A stretch of 10,221 bases of DNA. It comes from Deltaproteobacteria bacterium. Its GTDB lineage: Bacteria > Desulfobacterota > Binatia > UBA9968. Of the stretch, positions 1 to 7,182 are shown one piece after another. The DNA lies in contig VBLN01000050.1 of assembly GCA_005878685.1 (NCBI GenBank), positions 897 to 11,117 of the forward strand, written 5' to 3'. The notes beneath the pieces are model-generated. The model saw nothing but the letters and a program-made list of their open reading frames with translations. It did no database searches and was not told the origin of the DNA. The translations under genes and the position numbers were made by a program. The stretch's first letter is position 1; every line of letters starts with the position of its first letter.

Positions 1-1169
<1,169 letters not shown>

Positions 1170-1170
<1 letters not shown>

Positions 1171-2516
1171 TGGACGCCCGCCAAAGCAAGAACCGCGGTG
1201 AGACCACCACTTCGGCTAGGCCCACCGATACTCCATTAGGGGGCAACGCCACGGAGACCTCCGACCAAACCGGGCGGTCCGGCCGCACTGATCGGGCAAT
1301 GCAAGCGGGGAGTGCAGTTGTCTTGCCGCCCGGCGCTCGCGAGGTAGCGCGCGGTATCAGTACCCTCGCCGTGCACGCAGGTGAGCCACGCCCGAAGTTC
1401 GGCAATGCGCTCGCCACACCGATTTTGCAAACGGCGACCTACACGTTTGCCGACACCCGGGAGCTTCAGGACCACTTTGAGCGCCGCATCGAGCGCGAGG
1501 AGTATGGGCGCTACGGCAACCCGACTCAGCGGATCGCCGAGCAGAAGCTGGCGGCGCTGGAAGGTGCCGGGGATTGCTTACTCTTCGCCAGCGGCATGGC
1601 AGCGATTACGACGACGCTGTTTGCGTTGCTTTCGCACGGCTCGCATGTTGTCGTGACGGATGACTCCTACCGGCGGACTCGGCAGTTCCTCGCCCAAGTG
1701 CTCCACCGTTACGGCATCGAAGTATCGGTGGCGCCGGCGGGCGACTACCAAGCGATTGAGGGGGCCATCCGTCCCACCACGCGCGTGCTAGTTAGTGAGT
1801 CGCCGACCAACCCATACAACTACGTCCTTGACCTCGATTGCTTCGCCGACATCGGCCGGCGGCACCGCGTAAAAACGATCATCGATGCGACTTTCGCCAC
1901 GCCCTTTAACCAGCGGCCACTGGAGTTCGGCATTGATCTTGTTCTGCACTCCGCCACCAAGTATCTCAGTGGGCACAACGATCTTCTCGCCGGCGCCGTC
2001 CTCGGGTCCGCCGAAACCGTGGAGGGGATTCGGGCTCTGCAGGCCGTAACCGGTGCTGTCGTGGATCCGTTCGCCGCTTACCTCCTGGTCCGGGGCCTCA
2101 AGACCTTCGCGCTTCGAATCGCGCGGCAGAATACCAACGCCCAGGCACTCGCCGAGTTTCTGGCGGCGCACCCGCGGGTCGTCGCCGTACACTATCCGGG
2201 TCTACCGACCCACCCGCACCACGAGGTGGCGCGGCGCCAGATGCGGGGATTCGGCGGCGTCGTCTCGTTCGAGGTTGCCGGCGACCTCGACGCGGCCTCG
2301 CGGGTTGTGGACACGTGCCGAATCCCCCAGATCGCGCCCTCCCTGGGAGGCGTTGAGAGCCTGATCGAGCAGCCCGCACTGATGAGCTTCTACGAGCTCA
2401 CGAGCGAGGAGCGCCTCCGGGTCGGGATCAAGGACAACCTGATCCGCTACTCAGTCGGCATCGAAGATGCGGAAGACCTGATCGCCGATCTCGCCGCTGC
2501 CCTCGAATACGCGTGA
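1170..2516 (+). CDS. metB: Cystathionine gamma-synthase-type trans-sulfuration enzyme (Cys/Met metabolism PLP family)
   Basis: This fold-type I PLP enzyme most likely condenses an activated homoserine with cysteine to make cystathionine, the entry to methionine synthesis. Conserved features: EYGRYGNPT near residue 111, LLFASGMAA near 138, SESPTNP near 209, the cofactor-contacting Asp239 in DATFATP, the PLP lysine Lys264 in SATKYLSGHND, and the late carboxylate-binding SLGGVESL motif followed by EQPALMSFYEL and GIKDNLIRYSVGIED. The C-terminal wording resembles plant cystathionine gamma-synthase, which uses O-phosphohomoserine, the same substrate as the threonine synthase just upstream. The ATG overlaps the thrC stop by one base and no clear Shine-Dalgarno site is seen, which fits coupling. 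The first about 60 residues are polar and low in complexity; the catalytic domain starts near ISTLAVHAGEP, and Met44 (base 1299) is an alternative start. Related activities (O-acylhomoserine sulfhydrylase, cystathionine gamma-lyase, methionine gamma-lyase) cannot be excluded by sequence. Confidence 0.85.
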
Positions 2517-2600
2517 AGCACGCCGCAGGTCGGTTGCGGTTGCCGGCAGCGCGAAACCTGGACCCGCCAGCTGGCGCCCCTCAGGCACGCGGCTCCTACC

Positions 2601-2962
2601 TCGACAAGCGCAGGTTTGTTTTTATCCTTAAGTATCTCGCCGCGTCTTCTAGCACCCGACGCGATTCGCGGGGTCCGTTAACGGCCAGAGACTTTTCATA
2701 TACCTTGGTAAGTCGTGCTCGTTTGCGAACATGAGTCGGGGGCACAGGTCGCCTTGGAGCGACCGCAGGTAGGTGGTCCTCGCGATCATTCTTTTCAAAA
2801 GCGTCCAATATTAGACAGAAACTCTCTCCCGAGTCAGCGTAGGATCAAATGCAAACGGAGGAGATTGCCGTTGAAAGGGAGGAGGGCTCAGGGCTGGCGG
2901 TCAAAATTGGATCTCTAGTCTTTGTAAGAAGGAGGAAGCACGATGGAAATTCCCAGGGACAT
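2601..2962 (+). repeat. Leader repeat copy A, homologous to 6119-6469
   Basis: The sequence matches copy B in ordered blocks. These are TCGACAAGC.CAGGT at 2601-2615; AGACTTTTCATA at 2689-2700 followed by GGTAAGT at 2707-2713; a TTCTTT(T)CAAAA...TATTAGACAG segment at about 2789-2818; GTCAGC.TAGGAT.AAAT shortly after; GGGAGGAGGGCTC at 2877-2889 overlapping TCAGGGCTGGCGG at 2888-2900; and an identical 23-base run at 2940-2962. That last run contains ATG and six codons. Relative to B, copy A has extra sequence after GGTAAGT (about 2714-2780) and lacks about 9 bases between the last two non-coding blocks. It is probably a transcribed leader with regulatory signals, but no single promoter stands out in both copies. 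The alignment was made by eye; overall identity was not computed. Confidence 0.85.
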
Positions 2963-3041
2963 ACGGGGTCTTAACGCGGGAATAATGGTTTTGACAGAAT
3001 GGCCAGTTGAAGGAGGGGAGCCATGGCACAGAAAAGCATGA
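2943..3041 (+). pseudogene. Truncated start of a MEIPRDI-type gene (32 codons)
   Basis: An ATG with a good purine-rich site (AAGGAGGAA about 8 bases upstream) opens a frame beginning MEIPRDI, identical in its first seven residues to the intact gene at 6450. It then drifts (RGLNAGIMVL, still loosely like the partner's membrane helix) and stops at TGA 3039-3041. The downstream gene starts at 3023 inside this stub in another frame. It may be the remnant of a second copy of the 6450 gene, or a short leader peptide whose translation influences the downstream gene. The first reading is favoured because the match includes coding residues of an intact paralogue. Confidence 0.55.
3011..3016 (+). promoter_or_regulatory. 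Strong ribosome binding site for the helical-repeat gene
   Basis: AGGAGG lies six bases upstream of the ATG at 3023, an ideal Shine-Dalgarno position. It fixes the start of the 302-residue protein and shows that this gene can be translated independently of the overlapping MEIPRDI stub. Confidence 0.85.
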
Positions 3042-3931
3042 TTGAATCGGTAAAAGAGGAGATTGTCGGCGCCATCAAAGGCACGGGGGATATTGTGAAC
3101 GCTGTGGTCGATACGGTAACCGGCACTCTCACGAATACGATCAAGGGTACCGGTGCAGTGGCCACTTCACTGATAGGAGCCCTGTCAGACACGGCACGCG
3201 CTTCCATTCAGGGAGTGGCTCAGGTAGGCGGCGATATTGGGGCAGCTGCCAAAGGAGCTATCATAGGAGCGTTGCGGGGCACTAAAGAAACGAGCACGGA
3301 AGCATTAGAGACTATTAGTGCTACTGCTGGTGGAGTTGTCAAAGGCGCTGCAGAAGTCGCGGGTAATCTGGGAACGGCGGCGAAGGGTGCGGTTCAAGGA
3401 GCTATCTCTGGGGCAAAAGAGATAGGACTAGATGTGGTGGAAGCAACTTCCGCTGCTGTCAGCGGAGCTCTGACGGCTACAGGTGAAATTATCAAAGGAA
3501 CTGGCAAAACAGGAGCTTCTGTGATCCAAGCCTCGTCAGACGTCGTGCGCGTAGCAGTTCAAGGAATAGTCGAGGTGGGTGGAGACGTGGGCTTAGGGGC
3601 TAAGGGAATTATTATAGGCGTCCTGAGAGGGACCAAAGAAACGGGTACTGAAGCTTTTGAAACCATAAGCGCGACAGCTGGTGCCGTCGTAAAAGGGACT
3701 TCCGAAGTGGCAGGCGACGTAGCCATGGCAGCCAAAGGTGCTGTAGAAGGCGCTATAGCTGGGGCAAAAGAGCTCAGTGTGGATGCAACTGAAGCAGCCT
3801 CTGCTGCTGCCACAGGAGCGGTTAAGGCCGCAGGTGAAATCGGTTCCGGAGTCGCAGAACAGGTTCGTAACGCCGTTACTGGAACCATTGCTGGAGTGAA
3901 AGTGGTGTTAAAAGAACCTTTCAAGAAGTAA
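3023..3931 (+). CDS. Gly/Ala-rich amphipathic helical-repeat protein of unknown function
   Basis: I do not recognise this 302-residue protein as a named family. It has no His, Cys, Trp or Tyr and a single Pro near the end, and is dominated by Gly, Ala, Val, Ile, Thr, Lys and Glu. It contains a 117-residue tandem duplication (residues 41-157 and 158-274) with nearly parallel wording, such as LRGTKET.TEA.ETISATAG in both halves. Inside each half lie two roughly 44-residue units (75-118, 119-162, 192-235, 236-279), opening with (A)AKGA or GAKGI. Since 44 is four times 11, the pattern fits the 11-residue amphipathic helices of LEA group 3 proteins, synucleins and apolipoproteins. There is no signal peptide or obvious membrane-spanning segment. 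Plausible roles are binding membrane or lipid surfaces, coating storage granules, or desiccation protection; all are inference. The start is supported by an ideal ribosome binding site. Base composition is less G+C-rich than the flanking enzyme genes. Confidence 0.85.
   Translation: MAQKSMIESVKEEIVGAIKGTGDIVNAVVDTVTGTLTNTIKGTGAVATSLIGALSDTARASIQGVAQVGGDIGAAAKGAIIGALRGTKETSTEALETISATAGGVVKGAAEVAGNLGTAAKGAVQGAISGAKEIGLDVVEATSAAVSGALTATGEIIKGTGKTGASVIQASSDVVRVAVQGIVEVGGDVGLGAKGIIIGVLRGTKETGTEAFETISATAGAVVKGTSEVAGDVAMAAKGAVEGAIAGAKELSVDATEAASAAATGAVKAAGEIGSGVAEQVRNAVTGTIAGVKVVLKEPFKK
3143..3493 (+). repeat. Intragenic tandem repeat, unit 1 (117 codons)
   Basis: First copy of a 351-base in-frame duplication inside the helical-repeat gene, encoding residues 41-157. 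It starts at KGTGAV and ends at TGEII. The protein copies align without gaps at an offset of exactly 117 residues, while the DNA copies differ at many third-codon positions. The duplication is therefore old and the protein sequence has been maintained. Confidence 0.85.
3494..3844 (+). repeat. Intragenic tandem repeat, unit 2 (117 codons)
   Basis: Second copy of the 351-base duplication, residues 158-274, starting at KGTGKT and ending at AGEIG. Segments such as GTKETGTEAFETISATAG match unit 1 almost residue for residue. Confidence 0.85.
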
Positions 3932-4026
3932 ACCAGGTAATTTGGTTCGCTAAAAAATTGGATCTGGTTACGTAAAAGGCTAACTTCTTAGCACAAAACA
4001 GTGTGGATCTTTGAGTTGGAAGGTTT

Positions 4027-4058
4027 GGGAGCGTTGCTCCCCCAGGCCGCCGTTTTTT
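4027..4058 (+). terminator. Possible rho-independent terminator after the helical-repeat gene
   Basis: GGGAGC (4027-4032), a three-base loop and GCTCCC (4036-4041) form a perfect 6-bp stem, and six T lie at 4053-4058. The 11-base gap between stem and T-run is longer than in a classic terminator, so the assignment is tentative. It would end the transcript about 100 bases after the stop codon. Confidence 0.35.
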
Positions 4059-4192
4059 AGTTGGTGCTCCATAGACAACGATACCTCCCGGGATCTGGAC
4101 CAGGCGAGCACCGCCTGGTAGTCCTTGTCGAAACCTCCAAACGCCACTCGCGCGTCGGCATACTGTTAGATCCAACAAGAGACGATGATGAC

Positions 4193-4282
4193 ATGTCCAC
4201 CACCCGTTCCCAGGCTCACTCAAAGTAGCTCGGGGCGGCGGTTCTGGTCGTCCTCGGGATCATCGCCGGCTTGAAGGCGAGG
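4193..4282 (+). pseudogene. Possible decayed N-terminal fragment of a membrane or secreted protein
   Basis: The frame from ATG 4193 reads MSTTRSQAHSK, a TAG stop (4226-4228), then in the same frame LGAAVLVVLGIIAGLKARA. Reading through the stop gives a polar, positively charged start followed by a 14-residue hydrophobic stretch, the pattern of a signal peptide or membrane anchor. A single TGG to TAG change would account for the stop. The remainder is lost where the promoter and phosphohexomutase gene begin. No family can be named, and chance cannot be ruled out for such a short piece. Confidence 0.3.
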
Positions 4283-4299
4283 GCTTGCAATTATATAAA
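4271..4299 (+). promoter_or_regulatory. Sigma-70-like promoter predicting a leaderless mRNA
   Basis: TTGAAG (4271-4276), a 17-base spacer and TATAAA (4294-4299) match the housekeeping -35/-10 pattern at 4/6 and 5/6 positions. Transcription would start about seven bases after the -10 box, at or next to the ATG at 4305. No Shine-Dalgarno sequence lies at the right distance from that ATG, which fits leaderless translation. Confidence 0.5.
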
Positions 4300-4304
4300 A
4301 ACCC

Positions 4305-6041
4305 ATGCCCGAACCAAGAATACGCCCCACGGCTTCATTTCTCAATTACGTGCCGGTTTCGTTGGCCTTTGGCACGAGCGGATTGCGCGGCTTGGTCAAA
4401 GACATCACCGACCTCGAGGCTTATATCAATGTCAAAGCCGCGCTTCGGTATCTGTTGAGCATCGGGGATATTCGTGCGCGCAGCACAGTGGTTATCGCCG
4501 GCGACCTTCGGCCGAGCACCGACCGCATCATGCGCGCCTGCGCCCAGGCGGTTGTCGACTCGGGCTGCCGGGTGGAGAACGCAGGCAAGATCCCCACGCC
4601 CGCATTGATCTCTCACGCCATCTCCGCCGGACGCGCCGGCGTGATGGTGAGCGGCAGCCATATTCCATTCGATCGTAACGGCATCAAGCTCAACAAGAGC
4701 GTCGGCGAGGTCCTGAAGCAGGACGAACCAGGCATCACGCACGAGGTCGAGCGTGTGCGCCTCGAGGAGTACAGCCGGCCCGCGACCAAATCCGCCTTCG
4801 ACGCCTCTGGAATGCTCAAACGGTCGCCAGACCTGCCGCCGATCGCTCGGGCAGCCGAAGAAGCCTACGTTCGTCGCTACTTGACCAGCTTCACCTGCGG
4901 CGGGCTCTCTGGCCTGCACGTTCTTGTGTATCAGCATTCGGGGGTGGGCCGTGACATCTTGCCACGCATCCTGCGCGAGCTTGGCGCCGAGGTGGTCACC
5001 GCCGGGCGCAGCGAGACGTTCGTTTCCATCGATACGGAGAACATCACCAACGAGCAGCTGGATCGTCTGGAAGAATTCGCCGTCACTGCCGAAGCGAGCG
5101 GCCGGCCGCTTCATGCAATCGTGTCTACCGATGGCGACTCCGATCGGCCGTTGTTGACAGCGGTGCTGCCCGCCGCCGAGCTCCACCCAGGCGGCCGGCG
5201 CGTACGTTTCTTGCCCGGTGACCTACTCGGCATCGTGGTCGCCGAGTACCTGCGCGCGGATGCCGCCGTGGTCCCCATTAGCGCTAACGATGCTGTCAAC
5301 CGACGCATGGGCGAGCGCGGGGTTTTGGTCCGGAAGACCAAGATTGGATCGCCCTATGTCATCTCCGGCATCGACGAGTTGCGCCGTGCCGGAACACACG
5401 CACGGATCGTCGGCTGGGAAGCCAACGGCGGATTTTTGACCGGCAGCGAGTTTGCTTTGGCCGCCGGGACCATGGTCGCGTTGCCCACGCGCGATTCGAC
5501 GCTGCCCATCTTGGCAAACTTGTTCGCTGCGGCCGAGCAGCACATCGGATTGGCCGCACTGTGGAACCGGCTGCCTGCACGGTTCGGCCGGGCCGGTTTG
5601 ATCGACAACGTACCGGTCGCGGTTAGCCAGGCCATCCTTGCTCACCTGATTCCACCCGGCGACATGATCGAGGTGGAGCTCGATGGTGCGGGACGCGTAT
5701 TCGATCGCAGTCGTCCGGACGCGATCCCCAAGCCGCTCGCAGAACCGGCAACCGCAGACTGGCAGCAACGCAAGGCGACATTAACGCGTTTCTTCACGCC
5801 CGCGCTCGGATTCGACGAAATTGTGCGGATCAATGTGCTCGATGGCGTGCGCGTCTATTTCCGCAATGGGGACGTCGTGCACCTCCGGCCGTCGGGCAAC
5901 GCGCCTCAGCTGCGCTTCTATGCCAACAGCGATTCGCAAGCGCGCGCCGATCAAATCGTGGAGCTTGGGCTGCGCGAACCCGACGGGGTCTTGCGTCACC
6001 TGGAACGAGTGTTCACGCAAGGTACGGTCGTGACCTTGTGA
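4305..6041 (+). CDS. Phosphoglucomutase/phosphomannomutase family protein
   Basis: Alpha-D-phosphohexomutases move phosphate between C1 and C6 of glucose- or mannose-phosphate through a phosphoserine, feeding nucleotide-sugar, glycogen or envelope polysaccharide synthesis. At 578 residues this is longer than the typical 450-470-residue phosphomannomutase. The four functional loops are present: the active-site loop SGSHIPFDRNGIK (probable phosphoserine Ser118), the metal loop DGDSDR (276-281), the sugar-recognition loop WEANGGF (Glu372), and the phosphate-binding RPSGNAP (528-534). FGTSGLRGLV at 22-31 is the usual N-terminal motif and supports the ATG at 4305. The serine loop reads SGSHIP where most members have TASHNP, and the sugar loop reads EANGG rather than EPSGH, placing the protein in a divergent subgroup whose substrate cannot be read from sequence. 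The gene is high in G+C and flanked by broken gene pieces. The upstream signals suggest a leaderless mRNA. Confidence 0.9.
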   Translation: MPEPRIRPTASFLNYVPVSLAFGTSGLRGLVKDITDLEAYINVKAALRYLLSIGDIRARSTVVIAGDLRPSTDRIMRACAQAVVDSGCRVENAGKIPTPALISHAISAGRAGVMVSGSHIPFDRNGIKLNKSVGEVLKQDEPGITHEVERVRLEEYSRPATKSAFDASGMLKRSPDLPPIARAAEEAYVRRYLTSFTCGGLSGLHVLVYQHSGVGRDILPRILRELGAEVVTAGRSETFVSIDTENITNEQLDRLEEFAVTAEASGRPLHAIVSTDGDSDRPLLTAVLPAAELHPGGRRVRFLPGDLLGIVVAEYLRADAAVVPISANDAVNRRMGERGVLVRKTKIGSPYVISGIDELRRAGTHARIVGWEANGGFLTGSEFALAAGTMVALPTRDSTLPILANLFAAAEQHIGLAALWNRLPARFGRAGLIDNVPVAVSQAILAHLIPPGDMIEVELDGAGRVFDRSRPDAIPKPLAEPATADWQQRKATLTRFFTPALGFDEIVRINVLDGVRVYFRNGDVVHLRPSGNAPQLRFYANSDSQARADQIVELGLREPDGVLRHLERVFTQGTVVTL

Positions 6042-6449
6042 GGGAGAACCGATGATTCCGTTTCAGGTGCAGCGCCTTTGCGATTTCCCGCCGAGATTAA
6101 TGGCTTTGAGTGACGACATCGACAAGCACAGGTCGCCCTCTTATCTTTAAGGTGTCTCACCACATCTTCCAGCGCTCGGCCGAGATCCGCGGGTTCCGTC
6201 AATGGTCCGAATCCATAGACTTTTCATACATCTCGGTAAGTTTACCGGCCGCAGGATAATTCTTTCAAAATAGTCCAGTATTAGACAGTAATCCCTCTCG
6301 GGTCAGCATAGGATTAAATCCAAAATGGCGGTGGTAGAAGAACCGGCTTCTCTTGAAACTCGCATGCGATGGGGAGGAGGGCTCTCTCAGAAGTCAGGGC
6401 TGGCGGCCAAAACTTGATCTTTTACGATAGTTAAAAAGGAGAAAGTACG
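6042..6449. other. Gene-free stretch between the phosphohexomutase gene and the MEIPRDI membrane-protein gene
   Basis: About 400 bases without an intact gene. The first 100 hold a short frame with a ribosome binding site (6052-6150, listed separately). Leader copy B fills the rest from about 6119. No hairpin followed by a T-run was seen after the phosphohexomutase stop. Confidence 0.65.
6052..6150 (+). pseudogene. Short gene stub cut off by leader copy B
   Basis: Ten bases after the phosphohexomutase stop, GGGAGAA sits correctly before an ATG that opens MIPFQVQRLCDFPPRLM and ends after 32 codons. Its last third lies within the start of leader copy B (from 6119), which copy A shows to be a separate sequence. 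The simplest reading is a gene that once followed the phosphohexomutase gene in an operon and was truncated when the leader sequence arrived. The original product is not recognised; a genuine short peptide is possible. Confidence 0.3.
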
Positions 6450-6469
6450 ATGGAAATTCCCAGGGACAT
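6119..6469 (+). repeat. Leader repeat copy B, homologous to 2601-2962
   Basis: Blocks shared with copy A, in the same order: TCGACAAGC.CAGGT at 6119-6133; AGACTTTTCATA at 6217-6228 and GGTAAGT at 6235-6241; the CTTTCAAAA...TATTAGACAG segment at 6262-6288; GTCAGC.TAGGATTAAAT near 6302-6319; GGGAGGAGGGCTC at 6372-6384; TCAGGGCTGGCGG at 6394-6406; and the identical 23-base run 6447-6469 spanning the start of the 6450 gene. The conserved blocks are separated by stretches of different length, so selection or shared descent has kept particular segments. This copy lies directly before an intact gene and is the better candidate for the original arrangement. Confidence 0.85.
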
Positions 6470-7082
6470 TAGTGGAAAAACCACCGCATTGATTGTGAGC
6501 GGCCTGATCCTGGTTTTATTCTTTGGTTATCGGGCTCATGTCAACTCGCGCCAGGCCTTACAAATTCTGGATCTGCAGGTGCCTAATATCACGCGGCCCG
6601 CCTTCGATACTCAGGTCTTTGCCCTTACTCCTGCGAATCTTGAGCCTGTGTTAACCAGCGTTACGCCGCAGTTTGGAGGGCCCGAGGGCAAGGCGGAAAT
6701 GGAAAGATTTAAGAAGGAATTTCAATCTCACTTGTGGATTGCGGTGATGACCCGGAATAGAGGACTACAATCCGCAACGGACGTGTTGACTCAAATTCAA
6801 CTCACAACACCGATCACGGCCCTTCAAGGGTACAGCACAACTAGCTACGCCAAGATGGAGGTCAAAGAGGGAGGGATAGGAAAGGACGTGGCATCAGTGA
6901 ACTGGAATTACATAGAGCCCGCCATCACTGCGGTCACCCTGATTGGTGTTCAGCCCAAAGACTTTGGGAGCAAAGCGCCTTATTCGAAGAAAGATATGCG
7001 GATTTGGTCCAGAGATTTTAGGTTATACTTTGAATTGGCTGAAGTAAATTCGAAAGAAGGGGCGATAGCTCACGCTTATTGA
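6450..7082 (+). CDS. Single-pass membrane-anchored protein of unknown function (MEIPRDI start)
   Basis: I do not recognise this 210-residue protein. Residues 1-11 are polar, residues 13-26 (ALIVSGLILVLFFG) form one hydrophobic helix, and Tyr27-Arg28 follow. The remaining about 180 residues are soluble and without Cys, probably outside the cytoplasmic membrane if the helix is an uncleaved anchor. The segment near 96-122 (LWIAVMTRNRG..SATDV..QIQLTTP) alternates hydrophobic residues around an N-x-G turn, as in Ig-like or CARDB-like beta-sandwich domains; this is a weak pattern match. The start is supported by AAGGAG ending about 9 bases upstream and by the identical start in leader copy A. The ABC permease gene begins 100 bases downstream with no clear terminator between, so the two are probably co-transcribed and the protein may be an accessory of that transporter (inference). 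Confidence 0.8.
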   Translation: MEIPRDISGKTTALIVSGLILVLFFGYRAHVNSRQALQILDLQVPNITRPAFDTQVFALTPANLEPVLTSVTPQFGGPEGKAEMERFKKEFQSHLWIAVMTRNRGLQSATDVLTQIQLTTPITALQGYSTTSYAKMEVKEGGIGKDVASVNWNYIEPAITAVTLIGVQPKDFGSKAPYSKKDMRIWSRDFRLYFELAEVNSKEGAIAHAY

Positions 7083-7182
7083 TAGGCGCAGCCGCAAAAG
7101 ACAGTCGGGTCGAAGAAGCACGGACAAACCCTATAACAGAGACTGCGCGCGCGGAATAAAAGGGAACTGGAGGGTCTAATCT

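Larger units (their letters stand above)
2517..3022. other. Gene-free stretch between metB and the helical-repeat gene
   Basis: No convincing gene lies here. The first about 80 bases after the metB stop hold a perfect 12-base palindrome, CGCCAGCTGGCG, at 2565-2576. It has no loop and no T-run, so it is not a credible terminator. From about 2601 onward the stretch is leader copy A, homologous to the sequence at 6119-6469. The short open frames here differ between the two copies, so I treat them as chance, except for the MEIPRDI stub listed separately. Confidence 0.7.
3932..4304. other. Gene-free stretch between the helical-repeat gene and the phosphohexomutase gene
   Basis: About 370 bases without an intact gene. 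They hold a small hairpin with a nearby T-run (4027-4058), an N-terminal gene fragment with an internal stop (4193 onward) and a sigma-70-like promoter just before the next gene. A minus-strand open frame at 3921-4223 lacks recognisable domains and is not called. Confidence 0.6.

Noticed and set aside
2513..2734. Short + strand frame overlapping the metB stop
   Set aside because: It has no domain-like sequence, and the part inside the leader repeat is not preserved as an open frame in the other copy.
2811..2845. Possible sigma-70 promoter TAGACA...TAGGAT in the leaders
   Set aside because: The spacers are about 22 and 21 bases, too long for a housekeeping promoter, and unequal between the copies. 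The blocks are conserved but their role is left open.
2894..2913. Possible sigma-54 promoter (TGGC...TTG-like) in the leader repeats
   Set aside because: The spacing between the GG and the second element is wrong for a -24/-12 promoter and differs between the two copies.
2991..3022. TTGACA just before the helical-repeat gene as a -35 box
   Set aside because: The position 17 bases downstream falls in the Shine-Dalgarno region and has no -10-like sequence.
3559..3924. Minus-strand frame opposite the helical-repeat gene
   Set aside because: Its low-complexity translation simply mirrors the repeats on the + strand, where an ideal ribosome binding site and maintained repeats show the real frame.
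3921..4223. Minus-strand frame of 100 codons in the gap after the helical-repeat gene
   Set aside because: The composition is not protein-like, there is no recognisable motif, and it runs across the candidate terminator and the decayed fragment.
4335..5186. Long minus-strand open frame (283 codons) inside the phosphohexomutase gene
   Set aside because: It lies wholly opposite a gene with all four family motifs. Its translation has no recognisable domain, and long antisense frames are common in high-G+C genes.
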